64,000 bases of DNA from Echinicola shivajiensis (GCF_018642165.1 NZ_JAHHZM010000001.1:930001-994000), one strand, 5' to 3'. Positions 1-8,935 are shown, numbered from the stretch's first letter. Program-made: numbers and translations. The notes: generated by a model from the letters alone, not told the origin.

Positions 1-710
1 AGCCAGAGCATATCCTGGAAAAGATCATCAGCCATTTCAATAAATCAAAGGATTTTGAAGGCAAAAAAATCATGATCACTGCTGGCCCTACCCAAGAAGC
101 TATTGATCCAGTAAGGTTTATAGGAAACCATTCCAGTGGAAAGATGGGTATTGCCCTAGCTGAAAATCTTGCCAACCGCGGTGCTAAAATAGAATTGATC
201 CTGGGCCCGAGCCAAATCAGCGTCAGCCATCCTAATATCAAAATAAGCCCTGTTACCAGTACTCAGGAAATGTACAAAGCGGCTCAAGCTGTTCATCCTA
301 ATGTAGATATATGTATTTTTGCTGCTGCAGTAGCCGATTACACTCCTGCCGATCCTGCTAAAGAAAAGATCAAGAAGAATGATGAGGAGATGTCTCTCAC
401 CCTAAAGAAAAATGTGGACATCGCAGCAAGTTTAGGGGCAGTAAAAAAAGAAGGCCAGTTCCATGTCGGTTTTGCTTTAGAAACCACTCAAGAAGAGGAA
501 AATGCCCAAGCAAAATTAAAAAAGAAAAACTTTGACTTTATTGTGCTCAACTCGATGAATGATTCTGGAGCGGGGTTCAAACATGACACCAATAAAGTTA
601 CCATTTTCCATCATTCAGGCCAAAAACAGGTCAGCGATCTATTGCCCAAATCTGCCATAGCAGAATTAATCGTAGACACCTTGAAAAAACAGTTGGGACC
701 CGAAAATTGA
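1..710 (+). CDS. coaBC: CoaBC, C-terminal (phosphopantothenate-cysteine ligase) part, 5'-truncated by window edge
   Basis: The reading frame is already open at base 3 and runs in without a stop, so this is the end of a gene that begins before the window. The visible part is the CoaB domain, which joins cysteine to 4'-phosphopantothenate in coenzyme A synthesis. The signature AGPTQEAIDPVRFIGNHSSG, with its glycine-rich nucleotide loop, sits around visible residues 26-45. FAAAVADYTP and the lysine-rich KEKIKK segment follow, as in DFP/CoaB proteins. The ATG at 72 lies inside the conserved domain and is not the real start. The stop is followed after 40 nt by a PorD-like gene and then recN, in the same direction. 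Family assignment is secure; the CoaC half is not visible. Confidence 0.95.
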   Translation, partial: PEHILEKIISHFNKSKDFEGKKIMITAGPTQEAIDPVRFIGNHSSGKMGIALAENLANRGAKIELILGPSQISVSHPNIKISPVTSTQEMYKAAQAVHPNVDICIFAAAVADYTPADPAKEKIKKNDEEMSLTLKKNVDIAASLGAVKKEGQFHVGFALETTQEEENAQAKLKKKNFDFIVLNSMNDSGAGFKHDTNKVTIFHHSGQKQVSDLLPKSAIAELIVDTLKKQLGPEN

Positions 711-750
711 TTTGAACATTATTTTTATATTTAGGCAACACCAAGACAAT

Positions 751-1653
751 ATGAGGATCAAACTGATTTTACTTTTCTGCTTTATATCCACTTTTCAGGT
801 TGCTGCACAGGAACTTAATTTCACAGTATCTATCAACAGTGACAGGGCCAGGACCCAAAACAAAGACATCTTTGATCAGATGAAAAATTCCTTTGAACAG
901 TTTCTAAATGGGAGAAGCTGGACAAATGACCAATTCACCCCTGAAGAGCGTATCAAAGGAAATATCCTGATCACCATCAATGACATGCCTCAGGTTGGTT
1001 TCTTCGAAGCTACTGTTCAAATACAAGCAGTGAGACCAATTTATGGAACGAGCTATGAAAGCTTGACATTTAACTTTGTAGACCGAAATTGGAGTTTTGA
1101 ATTTCTTGAGTCCCAACCGATGGAATTCAACCGATACTCCCATTTAAGCGAAATCACTTCACTCTTAGCCTATTATGCCAATATTGTCATTGGGATAGAC
1201 TATGATACTTTTTCTGCTGAGGGAGGAGAGCCTTATTTTGAGGTAGCCAACAATATTGTATCCAATGCCCAGCAATCATCTAGACCTGGCTGGGAACAGA
1301 GTCCAAGCAACAGAAGGAACCGATATTGGCTAATGAATGAGCTTTACAGTTCCCAAGTTACCAGATCCGTTAGAGATGCCTATTATCTTTATCATAGAAA
1401 GGGCATGGACCAATTGACTAAGTCCCCAGAAGAAGCCTATAAGAATATTCTAGCTGCGCTTCAAAAATTGGAAGAAGTAAACAACACTATTCCCAATAGT
1501 ATTTTGACCATTTCATTTATGGATGCGAAATCTGATGAAATCAGTAAAGTACTCAAAAATGCACCCGAGGAAATCCAAAATCAAGCCATAGAAATTCTGC
1601 TAAAAGTTGACCCCAACAATGCCAGAAAATACAATGACATCCTTAAAGGATAG
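751..1653 (+). CDS. porD: DUF4835 family protein, PorD-like type IX secretion component
   Basis: A 300-residue exported protein. I start it at the ATG at 751, because the longer frame opens at a TTG (712) and adds 13 residues before a clean signal peptide (MRIKLILLFCFISTFQVAAQ, cleavage about residue 20). The mature part begins ELNFTVSINSDRARTQNKDIFDQMKNS, typical of the DUF4835 family that in Bacteroidota lies between coaBC and recN. Current family annotation links DUF4835 to PorD, a periplasmic/outer-membrane accessory of the type IX secretion system; that link is family knowledge, not something visible here. No catalytic motif is recognisable. It sits 40 nt after coaBC and 50 nt before recN, so co-transcription is likely. 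Confidence 0.8.
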   Translation: MRIKLILLFCFISTFQVAAQELNFTVSINSDRARTQNKDIFDQMKNSFEQFLNGRSWTNDQFTPEERIKGNILITINDMPQVGFFEATVQIQAVRPIYGTSYESLTFNFVDRNWSFEFLESQPMEFNRYSHLSEITSLLAYYANIVIGIDYDTFSAEGGEPYFEVANNIVSNAQQSSRPGWEQSPSNRRNRYWLMNELYSSQVTRSVRDAYYLYHRKGMDQLTKSPEEAYKNILAALQKLEEVNNTIPNSILTISFMDAKSDEISKVLKNAPEEIQNQAIEILLKVDPNNARKYNDILKG

Positions 1654-1703
1654 CTTGTTTTTGATTACTTTTACCTCCAATCCAAGAAAAACATTATCAC
1701 TAT

Positions 1704-3353
1704 ATGCTAAAAAGCCTGAGCATTTCAAATTATGCCTTGATTGAAACATTGGAAATGACCCCTTCCAACTCACTGAACATGATTACAGGTGAAACAGGAG
1801 CCGGTAAGTCTATCATGCTTGGTGCTGTGGGGTTATTATTGGGAAACAGGGCTGACACTAAATCCCTTTTTGACGATTCTAAAAAATGTATCATTGAGGG
1901 AGAGTTTGATATCCTCAACTATGGTCTTGAATCTTACTTTGAATCGGAAGACCTGGACTTTGAATCACAATGCATCATTCGCAGGGAAATAGCGCCATCT
2001 GGAAAATCCAGGGCCTTTGTCAATGATACCCCTGTAAAACTGGACGTGTTGAAAAACTTGGGAAAATCCTTGATGGACATCCATTCCCAACATGACACCT
2101 TATTATTGGGAGCTGGAGAATACCAGTTAAACTTGGTTGATGCTTTTGCTCAGAGCCAAAAAGAAAAAGAGCAGTACACCTCCGCATTCAAAGCATACAA
2201 AAAGATCAGCAAAGCGTTTAATCAGCTATCCCAAGAAGCTGCAGAATTAAGAAAAGAAGCTGATTTCAACCAATTCCAATTGGAGGAACTCTCTTCCCTT
2301 AATTTACGAGAAGGGGAACAAGAAGAACTCGAGAACGAGCAGGAAATCCTCGACAATGCGGAGGAAATCAAAGCCAAGATCAATGAAAACCTTCAACTGC
2401 TCAACGGAGATGAAATAGCCGCCACTACCCTTTTGATGCAGGTCAACCAAGGACTTCAGCAGCTTAGTCGCTTCAGCAATAGATTTGAAGAGTTGAGAGA
2501 ACGCTTCGAAAGTGTATATATTGAAGTAAATGATATTTCTGCCACCTTGGAAGATGAGGACAGCAAAATAGAAGTAGATTTTGAAAAGTTAGAAGAAATC
2601 AGGGAGAGACTGAGCAAGATCTATCAACTACAGAAGAAACACAGTGTCCAGTCTGTGGAAGAACTGATGGCCTTGGAAAAAGAACTTGCTGACAAAGCTT
2701 TCCAGATAGATCATTTGGATGAGGAATTGGAAAGATTAAAAAATGAATCTGAACAGGCTTGGAACCAGCTCCTAAAAGCTGGGGACAGCCTTTCTAAAAT
2801 ACGTCAAAAAAGCTTTAAGGAATTTGCTCTAGAGATAACTGGACTCCTTTCCCAGTTGGGAATGGAAAATGCAAAAATAGAGTTTTCCCATAACCAGGTA
2901 ACACCTTCATCTAATGGTATTGACGAAGTAGAAATCATGTTCTCTGCCAATAAAGGCGTAAAACCACAAGCCATTCGACAGGTAGCCTCAGGCGGTGAAT
3001 TCTCCAGGTTGATGTTTGCCATTAAATACATCATGGCAGACAAAGTAGCCCTACCCACCTTGATATTTGATGAAATTGACACGGGGATTTCAGGTGAAGT
3101 GGCCTTACAAATGGTATTAATGATGCAACAAATTGCCCAAAGCCATCAGGTAATTTGCATCAGTCACTTACCACAAGTCGCCGCAAAAGGAGACAGGCAC
3201 TATTTTGTATACAAGGACAACAGTTCCGATCGTACGATCAGTAAAATCCGGACTCTAGATGAAGAGGAGCGTGTGACTGAAATTGCCAAAATGATTGCAG
3301 GAGCCAACCCGTCTGAATCAGCGCGTAAAAGTGCCATGGATTTATTAAAGTAA
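1704..3353 (+). CDS. recN: DNA repair protein RecN
   Basis: An SMC-like ATPase of 549 residues, the normal size for RecN, which acts in double-strand-break repair by recombination. The N-terminal head carries Walker A GETGAGKS (about residues 29-36). The middle (roughly 150-370) is charged, Glu/Lys/Leu-rich coiled coil. The C-terminal head has the ABC signature VASGGEFSRL, Walker B LIFDEIDTGISGE and the H-loop region ISHLPQVAAKGDRHY. The hydrophobic start MLKSLSISNYALIETLEM is the usual RecN N-terminus, which supports the ATG at 1704. It is the third gene of the coaBC-porD-recN run. There is no sign of damage. Confidence 0.97.
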   Translation: MLKSLSISNYALIETLEMTPSNSLNMITGETGAGKSIMLGAVGLLLGNRADTKSLFDDSKKCIIEGEFDILNYGLESYFESEDLDFESQCIIRREIAPSGKSRAFVNDTPVKLDVLKNLGKSLMDIHSQHDTLLLGAGEYQLNLVDAFAQSQKEKEQYTSAFKAYKKISKAFNQLSQEAAELRKEADFNQFQLEELSSLNLREGEQEELENEQEILDNAEEIKAKINENLQLLNGDEIAATTLLMQVNQGLQQLSRFSNRFEELRERFESVYIEVNDISATLEDEDSKIEVDFEKLEEIRERLSKIYQLQKKHSVQSVEELMALEKELADKAFQIDHLDEELERLKNESEQAWNQLLKAGDSLSKIRQKSFKEFALEITGLLSQLGMENAKIEFSHNQVTPSSNGIDEVEIMFSANKGVKPQAIRQVASGGEFSRLMFAIKYIMADKVALPTLIFDEIDTGISGEVALQMVLMMQQIAQSHQVICISHLPQVAAKGDRHYFVYKDNSSDRTISKIRTLDEEERVTEIAKMIAGANPSESARKSAMDLLK

Positions 3354-3408
3354 ATGACATTCTTCACCAATAGAAACTGAGGGAAGGACATTTATCATAT
3401 CAATCGCG

Positions 3409-3416
3409 TAAGTTTG
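3409..3416 (+). promoter_or_regulatory. Probable fabI promoter (-7 element TAAGTTTG)
   Basis: A perfect match to the Bacteroidota -7 element TAnnTTTG lies 60 nt before the fabI ATG. No clear TTG is found at the expected -33 spacing, so the call rests on one element and on position between recN and fabI. Confidence 0.45.
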
Positions 3417-3475
3417 CCTAAAATTTTATTTATTTTTACGGATTGTTTAAGCGAAATCAATTAAAAAAACATATC

Positions 3476-4294
3476 ATGCCTGAGAATCTACTTCAAGGAA
3501 AAAAAGGAATCATAACAGGTGCATTGGATGAAAACTCCATTGCCTGGAAAACCGCTCTTAAAGCTAAAGAGCAAGGAGCTAAGTTTGTCCTTACCAATGC
3601 CCCTATCGCTATGAGAATGGGAGCAATCCAAGAACTGGCAAAAGAATGTGATACCATTGTTATCCCTGCTGATGCCACATCGGTAGAAGACATCGAAAAA
3701 CTTTATGCTGAAGCTAAGGAATTCTTAGGAGGAAACTTTGACTTCTTATTACATTCTATAGGAATGTCTCCAAATATCAGAAAAGGACGTGAATATGGCG
3801 ACCTTAATTATGATTGGGCCATGAAGTCTTATGATATCTCTGCCTTGTCTTTCCATAAGATGATGCAAGTAGCAGAAAAGCAGGATGTCATGAACGAATG
3901 GGGTTCTATCGTAGGTCTTTCTTACATTGCTGCCCAGAGAGTTTATCCTTTCTATACTGACATGGCTGATGCCAAAGCACTTTTGGAAAGCATTGCAAGA
4001 GGATTTGGATATAGATATGGTAAAAAGAAAAAAGTAAGGGTGAACACCATTTCCCAGTCTCCTACAGTTACTACAGCAGGTTCAGGAATTGGAGGATTTA
4101 ACTCTTTCTTTAACTTTGCCGAGTCACTTTCTCCACTTGGGAATGCTTCTGCAGAAGCTTGTGCTGAATACATTGTTACTATGTTCTCTGATTATACCAG
4201 AATGGTTACCATGCAGAACTTGTACCACGACGGAGGTTATTCTAGTACTGGTATCTCAGAAGAGATCATGGAAAAAATCACTGATTTGAAATAA
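3476..4294 (+). CDS. fabI: Enoyl-[acyl-carrier-protein] reductase (NADH) FabI
   Basis: Reduces enoyl-ACP in the last step of each fatty-acid elongation cycle. The protein has 272 residues counted from the ATG at 3476; the longer frame starts at a TTG and adds 11 residues without family support. The nucleotide-binding start KKGIITGALDENSIAWKTA is FabI-type (divergent SDR). The catalytic tyrosine and lysine are in LSYIAAQRVYPFYTDMADAK, giving the Y-x6-K spacing of FabI rather than the Y-x3-K of ordinary SDRs. The segment SPTVTTAGSGIGGF corresponds to the substrate-binding loop. It is followed directly by a strong terminator, so it probably ends its transcription unit. Confidence 0.96.
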   Translation: MPENLLQGKKGIITGALDENSIAWKTALKAKEQGAKFVLTNAPIAMRMGAIQELAKECDTIVIPADATSVEDIEKLYAEAKEFLGGNFDFLLHSIGMSPNIRKGREYGDLNYDWAMKSYDISALSFHKMMQVAEKQDVMNEWGSIVGLSYIAAQRVYPFYTDMADAKALLESIARGFGYRYGKKKKVRVNTISQSPTVTTAGSGIGGFNSFFNFAESLSPLGNASAEACAEYIVTMFSDYTRMVTMQNLYHDGGYSSTGISEEIMEKITDLK

Positions 4295-4300
4295 CACTTA

Positions 4301-4325
4301 AAGCTCCCAAAAGGGAGCTTTTTTA
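4301..4325 (+). terminator. Rho-independent terminator after fabI
   Basis: Stem AAGCTCCC / GGGAGCTT (8 bp) with loop AAAA, running into a T-rich tract, 6 nt after the fabI stop. Confidence 0.9.
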
Positions 4326-4478
4326 TTTTTGGGCTAGAGCGATGTGTCTGATAGGAATACAACAATTAATTTTCACAAAATCAGACGCATTACATTCTAA
4401 GCAAACAAACTCTTTAATCATCATTTTTTCATCAATGAATATAGGATAATTCTATAAATTTTATAATTTAGAAATACA

Positions 4479-4571
4479 AATGATCAACTATTGATCATTC
4501 CCCCTATAATTACCCTTATAAGCTTAAATAATAAACCAGTTAATATTTAACATTCTACTAAAGGGTAATTA
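4479..4571 (+). promoter_or_regulatory. Nested inverted repeats in the leader of the oxidoreductase gene
   Basis: Two perfect inverted repeats lie in the 245-nt gap before the next gene. The first is AATGATCAA-CTA-TTGATCATT (4479-4499), which looks like a dimer operator. The second pairs TAATTACCCTT (4507-4517) with AAGGGTAATTA (4561-4571), an 11-bp perfect match. Its second arm abuts the ATG at 4572 and contains the only purine-rich stretch that could serve as a ribosome site. The rest of 4326-4571 is AT-rich and has no gene. Function is inference only. Confidence 0.45.
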
Positions 4572-5738
4572 ATGAAAAATCAAAGAAGAGATTTCATCAA
4601 GAAGGCTACATTATTAGGCCTGAGCACTGGATTTGGCATGGGGGCGTGTACCCGTTACATTCCTACAGGATCTGAGACCAATTTTTATATCAACTCTGCA
4701 AAAGGACTCCCAAAGGTCAAAGTCTCTAGAAAAAGGGTTATTAAGGAATCTGTTGGCTTAAGACCTTTTAGAATGAAAGGACCAAGAATTGAACTTCAGG
4801 AATTGGGAAGTAAGACAATCGTCCATAATTATGGACATGGAGGCAGTGGATGGTCACTTTCTTGGGGGACTTCCAAAATTGCAGCCGATCTCCTCGATAC
4901 TCTTCAAGATAAGGAAGTAGCTGTAATAGGTTGTGGCATTATTGGCTTAAGCACTGCCAGAACCCTTCAAGACAGGGGCTATAAAGTCACCATTTATACT
5001 AAAGAAATTTTCCCTAAAGTAACTTCAGCTATGGCCACGGGCACTTGGTCTCCAACTTCCAGACTGATTTTGCAAGAAAATATCACTCCCGAGTTTACCG
5101 ACATGTTCCAGCAAGCATGCACCCATTCATTTAATACATTTCAACGTTTATTGGGCATCCACCAAATGGTCAACTGGATGGATAATTTCCATATTGCTAA
5201 CAATGAAACTTCCTCGGATAATGGTCATAATAAGTATGCCGTCAAAGGACAACTTTTCAGTCAAGAAATGAGTTTTTACCCATCTCCAAACAAATTAAGC
5301 AATAAGGAAAATCCATTTAAAACTAAGCAAGTATTCAAATCCCCTACTACGATATTTAACATACCCATCTATATGAAAATGCTAAGAGATGATTTTTTGT
5401 TAGCAGGAGGTCAGCTTGAATTCAAAACCTTCAAAAAACCAGAAGACCTAAACATGCTCCCCCAAAATTGCATTGCCAATTGCACAGGACTTGGTTCCAT
5501 GGAGTTATTTGGTGATGAAGAAATGATGCCTATTTCTGGCCAATTATGTTTCCTTATTCCTCAGCCTGAATTAAGTTACCGGGCGAGTATGTCAGGGGTT
5601 TATTTTATCCCCAGAAAGGATGGCATCATGATAGGTGGAAATGGTATTGAGAACAATTGGGACACCACTCCTGATAAAGAGGTTACTGATAGGTACCTAG
5701 ATGGAGTTGCAGAAATGATGAAATACATGAAGGGCTAG
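4572..5738 (+). CDS. Exported D-amino-acid-oxidase-like FAD oxidoreductase with circularly permuted domain order
   Basis: A 388-residue protein starting with a Tat-type signal (RRDFIKK, residues 5-11) and a lipobox ending at Cys26 (GMGAC), so it is probably a folded lipoprotein exported by Tat. The segment VGLRPFRMKGPRIE (about 61-74) and HNYGHGGSGWSLSWG (85-99) match the C-terminal end of D-amino-acid oxidases, which holds the substrate-binding Arg and the FAD loop. Here this comes before the Rossmann motif VAVIGCGIIGLSTA (116-129), normally at the N-terminus. The protein ends at IGGNGIENNWD...YMKG, where an ordinary family member would continue into the GLRP segment. The order is therefore a circular permutation, with all motifs kept. 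Substrate is unknown. It is transcribed alone and followed by a terminator. Confidence 0.8.
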   Translation: MKNQRRDFIKKATLLGLSTGFGMGACTRYIPTGSETNFYINSAKGLPKVKVSRKRVIKESVGLRPFRMKGPRIELQELGSKTIVHNYGHGGSGWSLSWGTSKIAADLLDTLQDKEVAVIGCGIIGLSTARTLQDRGYKVTIYTKEIFPKVTSAMATGTWSPTSRLILQENITPEFTDMFQQACTHSFNTFQRLLGIHQMVNWMDNFHIANNETSSDNGHNKYAVKGQLFSQEMSFYPSPNKLSNKENPFKTKQVFKSPTTIFNIPIYMKMLRDDFLLAGGQLEFKTFKKPEDLNMLPQNCIANCTGLGSMELFGDEEMMPISGQLCFLIPQPELSYRASMSGVYFIPRKDGIMIGGNGIENNWDTTPDKEVTDRYLDGVAEMMKYMKG

Positions 5739-5753
5739 TCCCAAAAAAGTTAA

Positions 5754-5796
5754 AAGCCATATTAAGGGAACCTGCCCCTAATATGGCTTATTTTTT
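5754..5796 (+). terminator. Terminator after the oxidoreductase gene
   Basis: An 11-bp stem AAGCCATATTA / TAATATGGCTT, extended inward by AGGG/CCCT, followed by ATTTTTT, 15 nt after the stop codon. Confidence 0.85.
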
Positions 5797-6323
5797 ATTC
5801 TTTCATATTATACCACAGCTGTACCAAACCTGAAGAATAAGAGATACTTTTTATCAAATCCAAATCCTGCTCAGGCCTCCCTTCCCTAAAGAGTCTTTTG
5901 CCTGATCCTAATAAATCAGGAATTATTTATATTACCATTTTATCAATAAGCTTATCCTTCAACATACTCAAAACTACCTCTCCCCCACCATCACAGTATA
6001 TATTTTTCCCCTCCACACTTTTTAGTCTGGAAATCAACTCTGTCAATTCCCCCATAAAACTCCACGTCTTCATTTTTACCAGTTCTACTCTTGGACAGCA
6101 CATGACATTTCTTATCCTTATGTGAAAAGAGAATCCCAAAGGAAAAGACCTATTCATAGGTTTTCCGTCCCCAAATCAAGGCATCAACTTGATATTGGAA
6201 ATCAGCACAACCATAATCTTCACTTGGCAGCTACACTTTGAACAAAAAATCAATATTATCATCTTCCTTGGCGATATAGCCATCTAAGCTCATTGCGATA
6301 TATAAAATTACCTCCCTACCCAT
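5795..6323 (-). pseudogene. Decayed dihydrofolate-reductase-family (RibD C-terminal domain) gene
   Basis: Read on the minus strand from an ATG at 6323, the translation begins MGREVILYIAMSLDGYIAKE, the typical start of small DHFR-family reductases, and continues to GRKTYE. Stops interrupt it after FLFKV and after KTYE. A frame change then follows near a GGGGG run. In the new frame LTELISRLKSVEGKNIYCDGGGEV, with the family's glycine triplet, is recognisable. A third stop follows KMVI, after which IIPDLLGSGKRLF continues in frame to a natural TAA at 5795. Three stops and a frameshift make this non-functional. The 76-residue open stretch at 5927-6157 is only a fragment of it. The gap from here to 6395 holds nothing else I can identify. 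Confidence 0.88.
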
Positions 6324-6394
6324 TATTAAATCATTTCTTTAAGTATATAAATCAAATCACCTTGTTATTACTTAATATATCACCTGAACACACT

Positions 6395-7684
6395 TTAATT
6401 CCTAGTAACTTGTTCAGATTTACAGGGAAACATATTTTGGATATAAATAATACCATCAAACATATTAAACCAATTTGCTATTCTAGGCTTGTGAACTAGT
6501 GTCTTCATGAAGAACATTTCTTTCTTCAAATTTTCGGGCATATTGGAAAAGTCAATAAAAGCATAGGGAAAATCTGTCTCATAAACCCAGCTTTCAAAAA
6601 AATTAGATTGTGGCTCAATAATTTCAAAACCTTTCTCCCCTAACCTTCCCCCATTGCCACTATATGAGGTCACTCCCAAAACATACATTTCATCTTTCAA
6701 TTTTTCATAAACATAACTTCCAGTATTAATGGTATCAGGGTTGGATAATATCAAATTCTGCTCCTTTATAATTGAAAAGTCTTTAAATATATGAGTATTG
6801 CTTGCCCAAACGACAACTTTTTTGTCTTTGTATTTTTTGTTTAAAAGCCATAGCAAATTATCTCCCATTTGCACATCTCTAATATTATTACTGATTGACG
6901 AATCTAAAGAATTCCTTACAAATCCTTCCAAGTTCCGCATCTCCTGCTCCCAAAAAACATTTCCAATCGCACTTGATTTTACCTCCAATAAAACTTCATA
7001 AAAAGCAGCTAACTGGTCTCCTGTTACATTACTAGAATATTCATCAGTCAAGACCGTTTCAACGGTTTTATAAAATTGGCTTAATTTATCTGGAGCTATG
7101 CTCACTTCACTTTCATTAATAAAACTACTCAAATCATCCAAATAATGTTCTCTAGAGCATTTCAGTACGTGTCGCGGATCAATTCCCGAAACAGTCAATG
7201 GATTTGATGTCCCCCTATTATCAATAATATAATCGATCATTGGCTTGAATGAATCACATTGTCCCCACAAAGGATATATATTATCCACAAAACTATGACT
7301 GCCTTTAACGACGTTTTCTATCAAATTATTATTAGAATAATTGAGCCCATAAAAATCACTCTCGAAAACCAAAACATCAAAATCAAGTGATTGATGAAGA
7401 AATTTAATTATTCGGGTCTTAGCTAAAAAAGTAGCAGCATCACCATGATCTTGTTCACCTAACAATACTACTCGTGAATCCCCTATTGATTTCCTAAGCA
7501 CGTTTAAATCCTGAAATTCAAGACCATCAGGATTTATAGTAGTAATTGGCTCTATATTTTTCAAAACATACCCTTTAACATCTTCATTGAAAGGATATAA
7601 AAAGGGTCTTAAAATAAAATGGTATGATATGATCAATGCAGCAACACCTAGAAACAAAAAGGATACTATCTTTCGATTAATCAT
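6395..7684 (-). CDS. Membrane-anchored erythromycin-esterase-like protein
   Basis: A 429-residue protein with an N-terminal hydrophobic segment (about residues 5-25) that is either a signal anchor or an uncleaved signal. RVVLLGEQDHGDAATFLAKTRIIKFL (about 70-96) and VLVFESDFYG match the family's LGE-x-x-HG motif and its following E-S segment. This family (EreA/EreB and succinoglycan-biosynthesis relatives) includes macrolide-lactone esterases, but most members have no known substrate. The base composition is clearly more AT-rich than the neighbouring leu genes. It sits between a pseudogene and an inverted-repeat element, which suggests acquired DNA. Macrolide resistance should not be assumed. 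Confidence 0.75.
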   Translation of the reverse strand: MINRKIVSFLFLGVAALIISYHFILRPFLYPFNEDVKGYVLKNIEPITTINPDGLEFQDLNVLRKSIGDSRVVLLGEQDHGDAATFLAKTRIIKFLHQSLDFDVLVFESDFYGLNYSNNNLIENVVKGSHSFVDNIYPLWGQCDSFKPMIDYIIDNRGTSNPLTVSGIDPRHVLKCSREHYLDDLSSFINESEVSIAPDKLSQFYKTVETVLTDEYSSNVTGDQLAAFYEVLLEVKSSAIGNVFWEQEMRNLEGFVRNSLDSSISNNIRDVQMGDNLLWLLNKKYKDKKVVVWASNTHIFKDFSIIKEQNLILSNPDTINTGSYVYEKLKDEMYVLGVTSYSGNGGRLGEKGFEIIEPQSNFFESWVYETDFPYAFIDFSNMPENLKKEMFFMKTLVHKPRIANWFNMFDGIIYIQNMFPCKSEQVTRN

Positions 7685-7725
7685 AAATTCAACTTTAAAA
7701 ATTTAAACCTAAGCTAAGAAAAAAA

Positions 7726-7838
7726 ACGAGGCTGTCTCATAACTAGTGACAGCCTCTGTTTTATTCGGGTCGGTATCTGAGCCAATTTTCATACAGCCAA
7801 ATCTCAGGCTCTTGAATTGACTTTTGAGACAGCCTCGT
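7726..7838. mobile_element. 113-bp inverted-repeat element (MITE or IS-end remnant)
   Basis: Perfect 14-bp terminal inverted repeats ACGAGGCTGTCTCA (7726-7739) and TGAGACAGCCTCGT (7825-7838) bound a non-coding stretch between leuB and the esterase-like gene. The repeat core GAGGCTGTCTCA resembles ends of IS1182-type transposons as I remember them; a database search is needed. A third partial copy, GACAGCCTC (7748-7756), pairs with the left end to form a hairpin followed by TGTTTT, so the element can also act as a terminator. No target-site duplication is obvious. Confidence 0.6.
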
Positions 7839-7867
7839 CTTAACTATTCATATCTGTAGCTAACTAA

Positions 7868-8935
7868 TTATTTCAAAATTTGCTCAGCCAACCAGTCACC
7901 TACTTCTGAAGTCTTATAAGTTTTACCTCCCTCAGCGATATCTTCTGTAACAACTCCCTCTGCAAGAGAAAGATTAACTACATCAGAAATGGCCTTGGCT
8001 TCTTCCTGAAGATCAAAAGCATATTCAAACATCATAGCAGCAGAAAGCACCGTTGCCAAAGGATTGGCAATATCCTTACCAGCTGCTTGAGGATAAGAAC
8101 CGTGAATCGGTTCAAACAATTTCACATCAGTACCCAAAGATGCAGATGGCATCAAGCCCATAGATCCTGAAATCACACTTGCCTCATCGGTCAAAATATC
8201 TCCAAAAAGGTTTTCTGTGATTAATACATCATAAGCTTTAGGCCATTGGATCAATCTCATGGCTACTGCATCCACAAATTCATACTCAACCTTCACATCA
8301 GGATATTCCGCTTCTAGCTCCTGAACAGTTTCTCTCCACAATCTAGAGGTAGCCATTACGTTGGCCTTATCTACACAAGTCAATAATTTTCTTCTCTTCT
8401 GAGCAAACTCAAAGCCCATTCTGGCCAATCTTTCAACTTCCTCTTTGGAGTAAACATTGGTATCGAAAGCTTTGGTACCTTGCTCGTTTCTACCTCTTGG
8501 CTCACCAAAGTAAACTCCACCGGTCAATTCTCTCAAGAATACAAAGTCGGTTCCTTCGATACGATCTTTCTTCAATGGAGATTTATGAATCAATGAAGGG
8601 AAAGTGAAAGTAGGTCTTACATTAGAGAAAAGTCCCAATTTCTTTCTCATGGCCAATAAGCCTTGCTCAGGTCTTACTTTAGCCTTAGGATCATTATCAT
8701 ATTTTGGATCTCCAATAGCACCAAACAATACAGCATCTGCTTGCAAACAAACTTCATGCGTAGCGTCTGGATAAGGATTTCCGGTGGCATCAATGGCTGC
8801 CGCACCAACAACAGCTTCTTTAAAAGTAATAGTATGACCAAACTTCTGACCAACAGCTTTAACCACCTTTACTGCCTGATCGATCACTTCAGGGCCAATA
8901 CCGTCACCCGGTAATAGCGCTAGATTCATTTCCAT
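7868..8935 (-). CDS. leuB: 3-isopropylmalate dehydrogenase
   Basis: Oxidises and decarboxylates 3-isopropylmalate in leucine synthesis; related enzymes also act on methylmalate in the citramalate route. I start at the ATG at 8935 ([17 protein letters not shown]); an ATG at 8929 is equally close. The longer frame from 8977 adds 14 non-conserved residues inside the upstream gene. Motifs include GDGIGPEV near the N-terminus, [13 protein letters not shown] (substrate loop), and the metal/nucleotide region [26 protein letters not shown] followed by [12 protein letters not shown]. The gene overlaps the end of the upstream synthase gene by about 30 nt, which suggests translational coupling. It is the last gene of the ilv-leu operon. 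Confidence 0.96.
   Translation of the reverse strand: MEMNLALLPGDGIGPEVIDQAVKVVKAVGQKFGHTITFKEAVVGAAAIDATGNPYPDATHEVCLQADAVLFGAIGDPKYDNDPKAKVRPEQGLLAMRKKLGLFSNVRPTFTFPSLIHKSPLKKDRIEGTDFVFLRELTGGVYFGEPRGRNEQGTKAFDTNVYSKEEVERLARMGFEFAQKRRKLLTCVDKANVMATSRLWRETVQELEAEYPDVKVEYEFVDAVAMRLIQWPKAYDVLITENLFGDILTDEASVISGSMGLMPSASLGTDVKLFEPIHGSYPQAAGKDIANPLATVLSAAMMFEYAFDLQEEAKAISDVVNLSLAEGVVTEDIAEGGKTYKTSEVGDWLAEQILK

Noticed and set aside
5927-6157. 76-residue frame as an intact small gene
   Set aside because: Its sequence continues in frame beyond a stop and connects upstream by a frameshift to the rest of a DHFR-family reductase, so it is a pseudogene fragment.
6395-7684. Calling this a macrolide-resistance esterase
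   Set aside because: Only the general family motif is visible; most members have unknown substrates and the context gives no resistance link.
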